64,000 nt of DNA from RBG-16-66-20 sp040752005 (GTDB lineage: Bacteria; Pseudomonadota; Gammaproteobacteria; Burkholderiales; SG8-39). The DNA lies in the NCBI GenBank assembly GCA_040752005.1, contig JBFMFX010000002.1, positions 62,001-126,000 on the forward strand. The letters are read 5' to 3'. Position numbers and translations under genes: made by a program. Positions 50,757-59,416 of the stretch are shown piece by piece (position 1 is the stretch's first letter; the number at the start of each line of letters is the position of its first letter). Under the pieces are notes generated by a model that worked only from the letters and a program-made list of their open reading frames with translations, was not told the origin of the DNA and made no database searches.

Positions 50757-52031
50757 ATGGAAGCGGGCCTTTTCTCGGGCAATTCGACCGTTGTCAGCGT
50801 CTCGGAGCTTCTGCGCAGCGTGCGCGATGCGCTGGAGACGCGCTTCGCGCTGCAATGGGTCTCGGGCGAGATCTCCGGGCTGAAGCTCGCCCCGTCGGGG
50901 CACCTGTACTTCGTGCTCAAGGACGACCGCGCGCAAGCCGACTGCGTCATGTTCCGCGGCCGGGCGGCACTCCTTGACTGGGAGCCGCGCGAAGGGCTGC
51001 GGGTGGAGGTGCGAGCGCTCGTGACCCTGTACGAGCCGCGCGGGCGCTTTCAGCTCAACGTCGAGGCGATGCGCCGCGCCGGACCCGGTCCGCTCTACGA
51101 GCGCTTCCTGCGCCTGAAGGAGAAACTGGAGAAGGAGGGCCTGTTCGATCCGGCCGGCCGGCGAGAAATTCCGGCGTACCCGCGCCGAATCGGAATCGTC
51201 ACTTCGCTTGCGGCGGCCGCGCTCCGGGACGTGCTCACCACGCTGGCGCGGCGCAACCCCTCGATCCCGGTGGTCGTGTACCCGGCGCCGGTGCAGGGCG
51301 AAGGCGCCGCCGCCGCGCTCGCGGCGGCGCTCGCGGCGGCGAGCCGGCGCGCCGAGTGCGACGTGCTGCTGCTGGTGCGCGGCGGCGGTTCGATCGAGGA
51401 CCTGTGGCAGTTCAACGAGGAGGTCGTGGCGCGCGCGATCCGCGCCTCGCGCATCCCGGTGGTGGTCGGCGTCGGGCACGAAACCGACGTCACGATCGCC
51501 GATCTCGCGGCCGACCGGCGCGCGCCGACGCCGACCGCGGCCGCCGAGCTGGTGAGCCCGCCGCGCGCCGAGCTGGCGGCAAGGCTCGCGCTGCTCGCCG
51601 CGCGTGCCGCACGCGAGATGCGCCGGCGCCTGGAGTACGCGGCGCAGGCGCTCGATGGCGCCACGCGGCGCCTCGTTCACCCTGCCGAGCGGCTGCGCAA
51701 CTGGCGCCGGCTGCTCGCCCAGCTCGCCGCGCGGCTCGCCGCCGCCGCCGCGCGGCGCCTCGAGCGCGAGCGCTACCGCCTGCGCGAGCATCCGCCCCGG
51801 CTCGCCGCCGCGCTTGCGCGCCGGCTGCACCAGGCCGGCGCGCGGCTGGAGGTGCTCGGTGCGCGCCTGGCGAGCCTCGACCCGACGGCGGTGCTCGCGC
51901 GCGGCTACTCGATCACGCGCGCGGCCGACGGCCGCGTGCTGCGCGACTCCGCCGCCGTCGCCGAGGGCGAGCGCCTGATCACCACGCTTGCGCGCGGCTG
52001 GGTCGAGAGCGAAGCGAAGCGCCGCGGCTAG
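50757..52031 (+). CDS. xseA: exodeoxyribonuclease VII large subunit
   Basis: XseA is the catalytic subunit of exonuclease VII. The N-terminal OB-fold (VVSVSELLRSVRDALE, WVSGEISGLKLAPSGHLYFVLKD) is followed by the catalytic region PRRIGIVTS, ECDVLLLVRGGGSIEDLWQFNEE, VGVGHETDVTIADLAADRRAPTPTAAAE and a long Ala/Arg-rich coiled coil. The end has the LARGYSITRAADG element. The 424-residue length is normal. The ATG at 50757 fits homologues; a start seven codons upstream is less likely. Confidence 0.96.
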   Translation: MEAGLFSGNSTVVSVSELLRSVRDALETRFALQWVSGEISGLKLAPSGHLYFVLKDDRAQADCVMFRGRAALLDWEPREGLRVEVRALVTLYEPRGRFQLNVEAMRRAGPGPLYERFLRLKEKLEKEGLFDPAGRREIPAYPRRIGIVTSLAAAALRDVLTTLARRNPSIPVVVYPAPVQGEGAAAALAAALAAASRRAECDVLLLVRGGGSIEDLWQFNEEVVARAIRASRIPVVVGVGHETDVTIADLAADRRAPTPTAAAELVSPPRAELAARLALLAARAAREMRRRLEYAAQALDGATRRLVHPAERLRNWRRLLAQLAARLAAAAARRLERERYRLREHPPRLAAALARRLHQAGARLEVLGARLASLDPTAVLARGYSITRAADGRVLRDSAAVAEGERLITTLARGWVESEAKRRG

Positions 52032-52036
52032 CCGCC

Positions 52037-52042
52037 TATAAT
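52037..52042 (+). promoter_or_regulatory. -10 box of the adenosyltransferase gene
   Basis: A perfect TATAAT starts 6 bases after the xseA stop and lies 33 bases before the next ATG. No clear -35 is visible within xseA. Confidence 0.45.
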
Positions 52043-52075
52043 GGCGCGCTCGCGCCGACAGAGGACGGCCGCCGC

Positions 52076-52633
52076 ATGGGTCACCGGCTCTCCAGAATCA
52101 CCACGCGCACCGGCGACCGGGGCGAAACCGGTCTCGGCGACGGCACGCGCGTGCCGAAGGACGCCGCGCGCGTGCACGCGATGGGCGATATTGACGAGCT
52201 CAATTCCGCGCTCGGCGTGCTGCTTGCCGAGCGCCTGCCGAAGGCCGCACGCCAGGCGCTGCAGCGGATCCAGCACGATCTGTTCGATCTCGGCGGCGAA
52301 ATCTGCATTCCCGGTCACACCATGATGACCGCAGCGCACGTCGCCCGGCTGGAGGCGCTGATCGAGGCGTACAACGCGAAACTGCCGCCGCTCAGGGAAT
52401 TCATCCTGCCCGGCGGAACCCGCGCCGCCGCGCTCGCGCACCTTGCGCGCGCCGTATGCCGGCGCGCCGAGCGCACCTTGGTCGCGCTCGCTCGCGCCGA
52501 GCCCGTCGGCGAGCAGGCGCGCCGCTACCTCAACCGCCTCTCGGACCTGCTGTTCGTGCTCGGGCGCAGCCTCAACCGCGGTGCCGGCCGCGGCGACGTG
52601 CTCTGGCGCCACGAGCGGGCGAGGAAAGCCTGA
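52076..52633 (+). CDS. cob(I)alamin adenosyltransferase, PduO/MMAB type
   Basis: The enzyme transfers the adenosyl group of ATP to cob(I)alamin to make coenzyme B12. The 185-residue protein has the N-terminal ATP-binding pattern TRTGDRGETGLGDGTRVPKD, GDIDELNSALG, the RRAERTLVAL arginine-glutamate site and YLNRLSDLLFVLGR. QueG in the same window needs cobalamin, but no B12 synthesis genes are here. The downstream regulator gene starts 22 bases on. Confidence 0.93.
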   Translation: MGHRLSRITTRTGDRGETGLGDGTRVPKDAARVHAMGDIDELNSALGVLLAERLPKAARQALQRIQHDLFDLGGEICIPGHTMMTAAHVARLEALIEAYNAKLPPLREFILPGGTRAAALAHLARAVCRRAERTLVALARAEPVGEQARRYLNRLSDLLFVLGRSLNRGAGRGDVLWRHERARKA

Positions 52634-52655
52634 GCGGCGCATCGCCAAGGCACGC

Positions 52656-53087
52656 ATGAACCCTGCCGCCTCGCCGCTGGAGACGCCGAGCCGCCACCGC
52701 GTGCTGATCGTGGACGACGACGAGTCCACGCGGCTGCTGCTTGCGCGCATCCTCACCCGCGAACTGCAGGTCGAGGTCAGGCTCGCCGGCACCGCCGAAG
52801 AAGCGCTCAAGCTCGCCGGAACCTACGCCTACGACGCGATCCTGCTCGACCTGCTCATGCCCGGCATGGGCGGGATCCAGGTGCTCGACGAGATCCGCGA
52901 CTCCTCGGCCAACGTCGCGACGCCGATCATCATCGTCTCGGTGCTCGCCGACCCGGACACGAAGAATCGCTGCCTCGCCGGGGGCGCGAACGCCTACCTG
53001 GTCAAGCCGGTCGAGCGCGGCGTGCTCGCCGCGACCGTGCGCGAGCAGATCGAAGCGCGAAGCCGCAGACCCGCGAGGAGACGCTGA
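52656..53087 (+). CDS. single-domain response regulator
   Basis: The 143-residue protein is a CheY-like receiver alone: acidic pocket VDDDE (residues 19-23), phosphoacceptor D65 in AILLDLLMPGMGG, S95 in IIVSVLAD and K117 in YLVKPVE. There is no output domain, so it must act by protein contact. No histidine kinase lies nearby. A ribosome site is weak. RidA follows after 2 bases. Confidence 0.88.
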   Translation: MNPAASPLETPSRHRVLIVDDDESTRLLLARILTRELQVEVRLAGTAEEALKLAGTYAYDAILLDLLMPGMGGIQVLDEIRDSSANVATPIIIVSVLADPDTKNRCLAGGANAYLVKPVERGVLAATVREQIEARSRRPARRR

Positions 53088-53089
53088 AC

Positions 53090-53476
53090 ATGGCAGACAT
53101 CCGCATCGAGAACGTAGCTGCGCTCGGCGCGCCGCTCGGCCAGTACTCGCACATGGCACGCGTGCGCAACGCCGCCGAGACCCTCTATATCGCCGGCATG
53201 CTCGCGCCGGGGGAGACCATCGAGGCGCAGCTCTCCGGCTGCTTTGCCAACATCGAGGCGGCACTGGCGCACGCCGGCGCGGGCTGGAAGAATGTGGTGC
53301 AGTTCACCACCTATCTGGTGCATTCCCAAGACATCCCCAAGTTCATGGCCTGGCGCCTGCGCGAGTTCCCGCGCTTCTTTCCCTACGGGCGCTATCCGCC
53401 GAACACGCTGCTCGTCGTGGACAGGCTGGTGCAGGAGCCGTTCCTCGTCGAGGTGCAGACGATCGCGGTCCTGTAG
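53090..53476 (+). CDS. RidA/YjgF-family protein
   Basis: RidA proteins form trimers that deaminate reactive enamine/imine intermediates. The 128-residue protein has the fold pattern GQYSHMARVRNAAETLYIAGM, TIEAQLSGCFANIEAALAHAGAGWKNVVQFTTYLV and PPNTLLVVDRLVQEPFLVEVQTIAVL. In the last block the usual catalytic Arg of typical RidA (CxxR in S-R-x-x-V) is not obvious, so it may be a Rid subgroup without the classic activity. Forms a pair with the receiver gene. Confidence 0.85.
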   Translation: MADIRIENVAALGAPLGQYSHMARVRNAAETLYIAGMLAPGETIEAQLSGCFANIEAALAHAGAGWKNVVQFTTYLVHSQDIPKFMAWRLREFPRFFPYGRYPPNTLLVVDRLVQEPFLVEVQTIAVL

Positions 53477-53521
53477 CGCAGGGCGCCTGGCGTTCGGTGG
53501 CCCGGCGCCCGGCCGCGCCGG

Positions 53522-54484
53522 TCAGTCCGGCTTCGCGCCCGAGCGGCGCACGAGCTCGGCGTAGATCCGGCCCTCGGCGGCGACGAAGGCGGTGAACTCC
53601 TCGGAAGTGCGGATCGCGGGCGTCTCCGAGCCCATCGCGCGAAGGCGCTCGCGAACCTCCGGCGCTTCCAGCGCCCTGAGGATCTCGCTGTTGAGCCGCG
53701 CGACCACCTCGTCCGGCGTCCTCGCCGGCGCCATCACGCCCCACCAGGTCGTCATGTCGAAGCCCTTGAGGCCGGATTCGTCGAGCGTCGGAAGCTCGGG
53801 CAGGAAGCTCGAGCGCTTTTTTGTCGTCACCGCCAGCGCGCGCACTTTGTCGGCGCGGATGTTGGGCAGCGCGCTCGCCAGGTTGTCGAACATCAGGTGC
53901 ACGCGCCCCGCGACGAGATCGAGCACCGCGGGCGCCGCGCCCTTGTAGGGGATGTGCACCATGTACGTGCCCGTCATCTGCTTGAAGAGTTCCCCCGCCA
54001 GATGCCCGGTCGAGCCGGTCGAGCCGGAAGCGAAGTCGAGGCGACCGGGGCGCTGGCGCGCGAGCGCGATCAGCTCGGCGACGCTTTTCGCCGGCAGATC
54101 GAGGTTCACGACCAGCACGTTCGGCACCTGCACCATCAGCGCGACGTGGCGGAAATCGCGCACCGGGTCGTAGGGCACACCGCCCATCAGCGTCGGGTTG
54201 ATCGCATGGGTGGCGATCGCGCCGATGACGAGCGTGTGCCCGTCGGGCGCGCTCTTTGCCACCATCTCGACCCCGAGGTTGCCTCCGGCCCCGGGGCGGT
54301 TCTCGACCACCACTGGCTGGCCGAGCGATGCCTGGAGCTTGCCGGCGAGCAGGCGCGCCGAGATGTCGATCGGGCCGCCGGCGGCGTAGGGCGCGATCAG
54401 GCGCACCGGGCGCGAAGGCCAGCCCTGCGCCAGCGCCGCGCCCGCCGTCGCGGCGAGCGCGACGACGGCGATCGCCCGCCTCAC
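53522..54484 (-). CDS. Bug-type solute receptor of a TTT system (TctC-like)
   Basis: The 320-residue periplasmic protein has a signal peptide (AIAVVALAATAGAALAQ), GWPSRPVRLIAPYAAGGPIDI, a PGAGGNLGVEMVAKSAPDGHTL block, YDPVRDFRHVAL and MVHIPYKGAAPAVLDLVAGRV. The GTG start overlaps the stop of the permease gene (GTGA). Unlike the two orphan receptors at 35803-37717, it is linked to both membrane subunits. The ligand, probably a carboxylate, is unknown. Confidence 0.93.
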   Translation of the reverse strand: MRRAIAVVALAATAGAALAQGWPSRPVRLIAPYAAGGPIDISARLLAGKLQASLGQPVVVENRPGAGGNLGVEMVAKSAPDGHTLVIGAIATHAINPTLMGGVPYDPVRDFRHVALMVQVPNVLVVNLDLPAKSVAELIALARQRPGRLDFASGSTGSTGHLAGELFKQMTGTYMVHIPYKGAAPAVLDLVAGRVHLMFDNLASALPNIRADKVRALAVTTKKRSSFLPELPTLDESGLKGFDMTTWWGVMAPARTPDEVVARLNSEILRALEAPEVRERLRAMGSETPAIRTSEEFTAFVAAEGRIYAELVRRSGAKPD

Positions 54485-55986
54485 GTCTCCTCGACGAAGA
54501 CCTCGGAGCGCTTCTTGCGGATGTTGGGCGCGGCGATGATCGCGAGCAGGACGATCGCCGCCACCAGGAACGAAGCGCTGATCGGCTTCTGGAAGAAAAC
54601 GAGCGGATCGCCGCGCGAAAGCAGCATCGCGCGCCTGAGGTTCTCCTCCATCAGGGGGCCGAGGATGAAGCCGAGGATCATTGGCGCCGGCTCGCACTCC
54701 AGCTTCACGCAGATGTAGCCGAGCAGACCGAAGAAGGCCATGATCAGCACGTCGAAGGGATTGTTCGACAGGCTGAAGACGCCGATCCCCATGAACAGCA
54801 GGATCGAGGGATAGAGCAGCCGGTAGGGCACCGTGAGCAGCTTGATCCACATGCCGATCAGGGGCAGGTTCAAGATCACGAGCATCAGGTTGCCGACCCA
54901 CATCGAGGCGATCATCCCCCAGAACAGCTGCGGGCGCTCGTTCATGACCTGGGGTCCGGGCGCGATGCCCTGGATCATCATCGCCCCGATCATCAGCGCC
55001 ATCACCGCGTTGGAGGGAATGCCGAGGGTGAGCAGCGGGATGAACGAGGTCTGCGCGCCGGCGTTGTTGGCCGATTCGGGCGCGGCGACGCCCTCGATCG
55101 CGCCCTGGCCGAACTCGTGCGCGTACTTCGACACCTTCTTCTCCAGCGTGTAGGCGCCGAAGGAGGCGAGCAGCGCTCCGCCTCCGGGGAGGATGCCGAG
55201 CGCCGCGCCGAGGAAAGTGCCGCGCAACGCCGCCGGAATCAGGCGGCGAAAGTCCTCCTTGGTCGGCCAGAGATGGGTCACCTTCTTCGTGAACACCTCG
55301 CGCTGCCCGGTCTGCTCCAGGTTTGTCACGATCTCGGCGATGCCGAACATGCCCATTGCCACCACGACGAAGCCGATGCCGTCGGCGAGTTCCGAGATGC
55401 CGAAGGCGAAGCGAAGCACGCCGGAATTGACGTCGGTGCCGATCAGGCCGAGCAGCAGGCCGAGCACCACCATCGCGATCGCCTTGATGAGCGAGCCGTG
55501 CGCCAGCACCACCGCCGCGACCAGTCCCAGCACCATCAGCGAGAAATACTCCGCCGGGCCGAACTTGAGCGCCACCTCGGCAAGGGGCGGGGCGAACATC
55601 GCCACGATCAGCGTGGCCACGCAGCCGGCAAAGAAAGATACCAGCGCCGCAGTGGCGAGCGCGGGACCGGCGCGGCCCCGCCGCGCCATCTGGTAGCCGT
55701 CGATGCACGTCACCACCGAGGAGGACTCGCCCGGCAGGTTCACCAGGATCGCGGTGGTCGAGCCGCCGTACTGCGCGCCGTAATAGATCCCGGCGAGCAT
55801 GATGAGCGCGCCGATCGGGTTCAGGTTGAAGGTGATCGGCAGCAGCATCGCGATGGTCGCCACCGGTCCGACGCCCGGTAGCACGCCGATCAGCGTGCCG
55901 AGCAGCACGCCGATCAGGCACATCAGGATGTTGAAGGGCGAAAGCGCGACCGAGAAGCCGAGCAGCAGGTTGTTGAAAATCTCCAT
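54481..55986 (-). CDS. tctA: tripartite tricarboxylate transporter large permease (TctA family)
   Basis: The 501-residue protein has about 11-12 membrane segments and the TctA hallmarks: GVLLGTLIGVLPGVGPVATIAMLLP near the N-terminus, ILPGGGALLASFGAYTLEKK in the repeated half, and GIYYGAQYGGSTTAILVNLPGE. TctA moves the solute using the ion gradient. It starts 10 bases after tctB and overlaps the receptor gene. Confidence 0.95.
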   Translation of the reverse strand: MEIFNNLLLGFSVALSPFNILMCLIGVLLGTLIGVLPGVGPVATIAMLLPITFNLNPIGALIMLAGIYYGAQYGGSTTAILVNLPGESSSVVTCIDGYQMARRGRAGPALATAALVSFFAGCVATLIVAMFAPPLAEVALKFGPAEYFSLMVLGLVAAVVLAHGSLIKAIAMVVLGLLLGLIGTDVNSGVLRFAFGISELADGIGFVVVAMGMFGIAEIVTNLEQTGQREVFTKKVTHLWPTKEDFRRLIPAALRGTFLGAALGILPGGGALLASFGAYTLEKKVSKYAHEFGQGAIEGVAAPESANNAGAQTSFIPLLTLGIPSNAVMALMIGAMMIQGIAPGPQVMNERPQLFWGMIASMWVGNLMLVILNLPLIGMWIKLLTVPYRLLYPSILLFMGIGVFSLSNNPFDVLIMAFFGLLGYICVKLECEPAPMILGFILGPLMEENLRRAMLLSRGDPLVFFQKPISASFLVAAIVLLAIIAAPNIRKKRSEVFVEET

Positions 55987-55996
55987 TGCCCCGCCC

Positions 55997-56659
55997 CTAC
56001 TGCAGGAACTCCGGCCAGATCGGGAAGGGCAGCGTCAGCCCTTTGACGAACACCAGCACCGAAAAGACCGCGAGCACCACGGCGAGGATGGCGACTTCCT
56101 TCGTGCGGTACTCATGGCCGCCGAGCGCGGCGACGAAGACGAGCAGAATGGAGCTCAGCACCAGCCCGAGCGGCTTGAGCAGGTAGGCGAACACCATGCA
56201 GGAGGCGATGATGAGGATGAGCGGCTTCGCCTTCGGCCGAAAGGCGAACGCGAGCACCGCGAGCACCACCGAGGCGCCCATCATGCCCCAGTCGGCGTTG
56301 CCGAGGGCTCGCTTCGACGCCCAGCCAAGCACCGCATAAACCGCGATCCCGATCGCGAGATCCACGACGTTGAACGACATGCGGACCTCGGTCGCCGCCT
56401 TCGGCAGCTTCGACATGAAGCCGCGCAGGAAGACGACGAAACCGAGGACAGCGAGCAGGCCGCCGAGCAGCGTCGGGAAGTACGCCGGCCCCATGCGCAC
56501 CGCGGTGCCCATCTGATAGCCGTACTCGATCTTCCAGCCGGCCCGGCTGCCCAGCTCGACCAGAAACGCCGGCGGGCCGATCGCGATCAGCATGAACGCG
56601 AGGCCGAAGCCCATGAACATCAGGCCGGCCCAGAAATCCTTCTCGCTGTTGATGCGCAC
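55997..56659 (-). CDS. tctB: tripartite tricarboxylate transporter small subunit (TctB family)
   Basis: The 220-residue protein has about five membrane segments and begins RINSEKDFWAGLMFMGFGLAFM, the usual TctB opening, with an MGPAYFPTLLGGLLAVLG block. The GTG at 56659 has a strong ribosome site (GGGAGGAAG). The longer upstream frame covers the divergent hydrolase gene and is rejected. TctB assists the large permease. Confidence 0.92.
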   Translation of the reverse strand: MRINSEKDFWAGLMFMGFGLAFMLIAIGPPAFLVELGSRAGWKIEYGYQMGTAVRMGPAYFPTLLGGLLAVLGFVVFLRGFMSKLPKAATEVRMSFNVVDLAIGIAVYAVLGWASKRALGNADWGMMGASVVLAVLAFAFRPKAKPLILIIASCMVFAYLLKPLGLVLSSILLVFVAALGGHEYRTKEVAILAVVLAVFSVLVFVKGLTLPFPIWPEFLQ

Positions 56660-56750
56660 CCGCTTCCTCCCTCTTGCAAGCGTGTCTCCCCGGAAGGCGG
56701 GCAAGTGTAGCATGCGCTCCATGCCGGCCCGAGGGCGAAACGGCGCGGCG

Positions 56751-57377
56751 ATGCTGAGCCGCCTGCGCCGGGCGCAAATTGCGATCACAGCCGCCGCGCT
56801 CGCGCTGCTTTTCGCCGCCGCCTGCGCAGAAAAGCCGAAGCTTTCACGCTTGTCAGCGAACGCGGTGATCCTCGCCTTCGGCGACAGCCTCACCTACGGC
56901 ACCGGAGCGGCGCAGGCCGAGAGTTATCCCGCGCAGCTCGCCGCGATCGTCGGGCGCACCGTCGCGCGTGCCGGCGTGCCCGGCGAGACGAGCGCCGCCG
57001 GCCTTGCGCGCCTTGCGCAGGCGCTGGAGGAACACCAGCCGCAGCTGCTCCTGCTCCTTCACGGCGGCAACGACTTTTTGCAACGGCTGCCGAAAGAGCG
57101 CACGGCGGCGAACGTGCGCGAGATGGTTCGCCTCGCGCGCGGGCGCGGCGTCGAAGTGGTCCTGATCGGCACGCCCGAGCCGGGGCTCACCGTCACGCCG
57201 CCGGACTTCTACGCCGGCATCGCAAGAGAGTTCTCGATCCCCTACGATGGCTCGGTGATCGGCACGGTGCTGCGCGACCCGGGCCTGAAGTCCGACCCGG
57301 TGCACCCCAACGCGAAGGGCTACCGCCTCATCGCCGAGCGCGTCGCCGCGCTACTGCGCGAATCCGGTGCGCTCTGA
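56751..57377 (+). CDS. SGNH/GDSL hydrolase (arylesterase/TesA-like), exported
   Basis: The 208-residue protein has a signal peptide that may end in a lipoprotein-like LLFAAACAEKP, then block I FGDSLTYGTGA with the nucleophile Ser, block II Gly in GVPGETSAAG, block III HGGND and block V DPVHPNAKGY with the catalytic Asp-x-x-His. This is like TesA (thioesterase I/lysophospholipase L1). Earlier in-frame ATGs at 56712 and 56721 are possible starts. It is divergent from the tct operon and convergent with the DUF3047 gene. Confidence 0.88.
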   Translation: MLSRLRRAQIAITAAALALLFAAACAEKPKLSRLSANAVILAFGDSLTYGTGAAQAESYPAQLAAIVGRTVARAGVPGETSAAGLARLAQALEEHQPQLLLLLHGGNDFLQRLPKERTAANVREMVRLARGRGVEVVLIGTPEPGLTVTPPDFYAGIAREFSIPYDGSVIGTVLRDPGLKSDPVHPNAKGYRLIAERVAALLRESGAL

Positions 57378-57380
57378 GCG

Positions 57381-58112
57381 TCAGCGCCGGAGAAACCGCA
57401 CGTCGCCGAAGTAGGACTCGACCGATTCGCCGGTGTTGTCGGTGTCGGCCGAGACGATCACGCCGGTCACCGCCGGCGCCGGCAGGCCGAACGCACGCCG
57501 GAAATCGTCGGCGAGGTCGCGCCTGCGCGCCACCCAGCGCCCGAGGAGCGCCGGGCCGCTGTCGGCGACCACCATGCGCACGCGGTCGGTATAGACGTTG
57601 GGCACGATCGTGCCCACCGCGGCGCGCGCGTCCCAGACGTAGCACAGCGCCGCGAGCGGCAGGCGCTCGCCCCAGAGCGCTCGCGCCAGCGCGATCCGCA
57701 GCCGCTCGCCGAGATCGAGCGCCGCCGCATCGAGATCGAAGGTGACGTACAGGCGCGCGGCGTAGTCGTCGCCTTCCTTTTTCGCGAGATCGCCCTTTTC
57801 CACCAGGCGCGTCACTTTCCACCGCCAGGCGAGCACCGGGTACGCCGCGGGGTCCACGCGCAGCGTGCGTGCAAGGCCGGAGGCCGCGGCGCGCGCGCGC
57901 ACGCGCAAGACGGTGCCGCCCTCGTCCTCGACGAGCGCGAATTCGGCGGCAGGCGCGCCGCGGAAGGTGACCGGCTCCAGCCACGCCGGAAGGGGCGCAC
58001 CCGCGGGCAACCGCGAAAAGGCCAGTGCCTCGACTTCCTCCGGCTGCGCACGCCCGGCGAGGGGCACGCATGCGGCCACGCCAGCAGCGAGGAAGGCGCG
58101 GCGGCCGATCAC
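57381..58112 (-). CDS. DUF3047 exported protein
   Basis: The 243-residue protein has a signal peptide with two arginines (IGRRAFLAAGVAACVPLAGRA) and the DUF3047 pattern: YPVLAWRWKVTRLVEKGD, DYAARLYVTFDLD, LCYVWDARAAVGTIVPNVYTDRV, and GVIVSADTDNTGESVESYFGDV. Function unknown. The GTG start overlaps the stop of the upstream gene (GTGA). Last gene of the minus-strand string that begins beyond the right edge. Confidence 0.86.
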   Translation of the reverse strand: MIGRRAFLAAGVAACVPLAGRAQPEEVEALAFSRLPAGAPLPAWLEPVTFRGAPAAEFALVEDEGGTVLRVRARAAASGLARTLRVDPAAYPVLAWRWKVTRLVEKGDLAKKEGDDYAARLYVTFDLDAAALDLGERLRIALARALWGERLPLAALCYVWDARAAVGTIVPNVYTDRVRMVVADSGPALLGRWVARRRDLADDFRRAFGLPAPAVTGVIVSADTDNTGESVESYFGDVRFLRR

Positions 58113-58732
58113 GGCAGGCGCAGCGCGCGCGGCGCGCGCCGCAGCCGCGCGAGATCCAACGCACGGTCCACGTCGCGCACTTGGGGCAGCTCGCGCCAGC
58201 GCAGGCCAAGCGCGCGCAGGCGGGCGCGCGTCTGCTCCAGCACCCGCGGCCCGCCCCAGGCGATGCCTTCGAACAGGAGCGGCGCCGACCGGCGCAGGCC
58301 GATGAGCGCGTAACCGCCGTCGGCGGCCGGAGCGATCACCGCGTCCATGCCGCCGGCGAGCGCCGCAAATGCTGCGCGCAGTTCGCGCGGCCCGAGCGCC
58401 GGACAGTCCGAGCCGACAAGTACCGCCGCCGCGCGCCGCCCGAGCGCCTCGGCGAGCGCCGTGTGCATGCGCTGACCGAGGTCCCCTGCGCCTTGCGCGC
58501 GCAGGCGCGCGCGGTAGCGGCGCGCGAGGCGCCGAAGCAGCGGGTGCGCGCATGCGGGCGCGCAGTGCAGCTCGACCTCGGCGCAGCGCGCCCGGCGAGC
58601 GCTGGCGAGTGCGCGTTCGAGCAGCCGGACCTGAAGGCGCGCCGCTGCTGCCGCACCCAGCGCGCGCGCAAGGCGCGTCTTGACGCGCCCCGGGCGCGGC
58701 GCCTTGGCGAACACGATCAGGATCCCTCTCAC
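58109..58732 (-). CDS. DUF2064 / TIGR04282-type nucleotidyl- or glycosyltransferase-like protein
   Basis: The 207-residue protein has a GT-A-like fold: ILIVFAKAPRPGRVKTRLA at the N-terminus, GDLGQRMHTALAEAL, VLVGSDCPALG and the DGGYALIGLR block, with DVDRALDLARL near the end. This is the DUF2064 family, often next to a TIGR04283 glycosyltransferase, and sometimes linked to arsenosugar synthesis. No arsenic genes are visible here. GTG start overlapping the upstream stop (GTGA). Confidence 0.85.
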   Translation of the reverse strand: MRGILIVFAKAPRPGRVKTRLARALGAAAAARLQVRLLERALASARRARCAEVELHCAPACAHPLLRRLARRYRARLRAQGAGDLGQRMHTALAEALGRRAAAVLVGSDCPALGPRELRAAFAALAGGMDAVIAPAADGGYALIGLRRSAPLLFEGIAWGGPRVLEQTRARLRALGLRWRELPQVRDVDRALDLARLRRAPRALRLP

Positions 58733-59403
58733 CCGCGGGCGTAGCGGCGCGCCAGCTCCTCGGCCGGCACGCCGAAGGAGAACGCGAGCCGCAGCCGCCA
58801 CATGAGCACGATCGTGCGCAGCACGCCGTGGCGCTCCCAGCGCCGTCCGGAGGTGATCGCGCGCGCGCCGATGCAGGCCGGACGCGAGAGCGCCTTCATC
58901 CGGCGGCTGAAGACGATGTCCTCCATGAGCGCGAGATCCGGGTAGCCGCCGGCGCGCTCGAACGCCTCGCGCCGCACGAAGATCGCCTGGTCGCCGGTCG
59001 CGATGCCGGTGAGGCGCGAGCGCCAGTTCATGAAAGCCGCGACGACGCGAAGCAGCGGCGAACGGCCCTCGATCGCGACGTCGAAGCGGCCCCAGGCGCG
59101 CGCGGCGAGCGCCTCAGCGACCCGGCAATCGGCATCCTCCGGCAGCCGGGTGTCGGCATGCAGAAAGATCAGCCCCTCGCCGCGGGCGATCGCCGCCCCG
59201 GCGTTCATCTGCCGCGCGCGCCCGCGCGGGGCGGCGATCACGCGGTCGGCGAGCGGCGCGGCAAGCGCGGGCGTGCCGTCCTTCGATCCGCCGTCCACGA
59301 CGATCACCTCGTGGCCACGCGCACGCAGCGGCGCGAGCGCGGCGAGCGTCGCCGGCAGCGCCCTGGCCTCATCGAGCGCCGGAATGACGATCGAGAGCCT
59401 CAT
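58729..59403 (-). CDS. TIGR04283-type family 2 glycosyltransferase
   Basis: The 224-residue protein starts MRLSIVIPALDEARALPATLAAL and has VIVVDGGSKDGT, RGRARQMNAGAA, GLIFLHADTRLPEDA and an ATGDQAIFVRREAFERAGGYPDLALMEDI acceptor region. The donor sugar is unknown. It starts 13 bases after the flavoprotein fusion gene and overlaps its downstream partner by 4 bases. Confidence 0.9.
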   Translation of the reverse strand: MRLSIVIPALDEARALPATLAALAPLRARGHEVIVVDGGSKDGTPALAAPLADRVIAAPRGRARQMNAGAAIARGEGLIFLHADTRLPEDADCRVAEALAARAWGRFDVAIEGRSPLLRVVAAFMNWRSRLTGIATGDQAIFVRREAFERAGGYPDLALMEDIVFSRRMKALSRPACIGARAITSGRRWERHGVLRTIVLMWRLRLAFSFGVPAEELARRYARG

Positions 59404-59416
59404 CGCGATCCCCGGC

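Noticed and set aside
53522..55921. 799-codon frame suggesting a long receptor protein
   Set aside because: The first 479 codons read tctA in another frame; a GTG at 54484 starts a normal Bug receptor.
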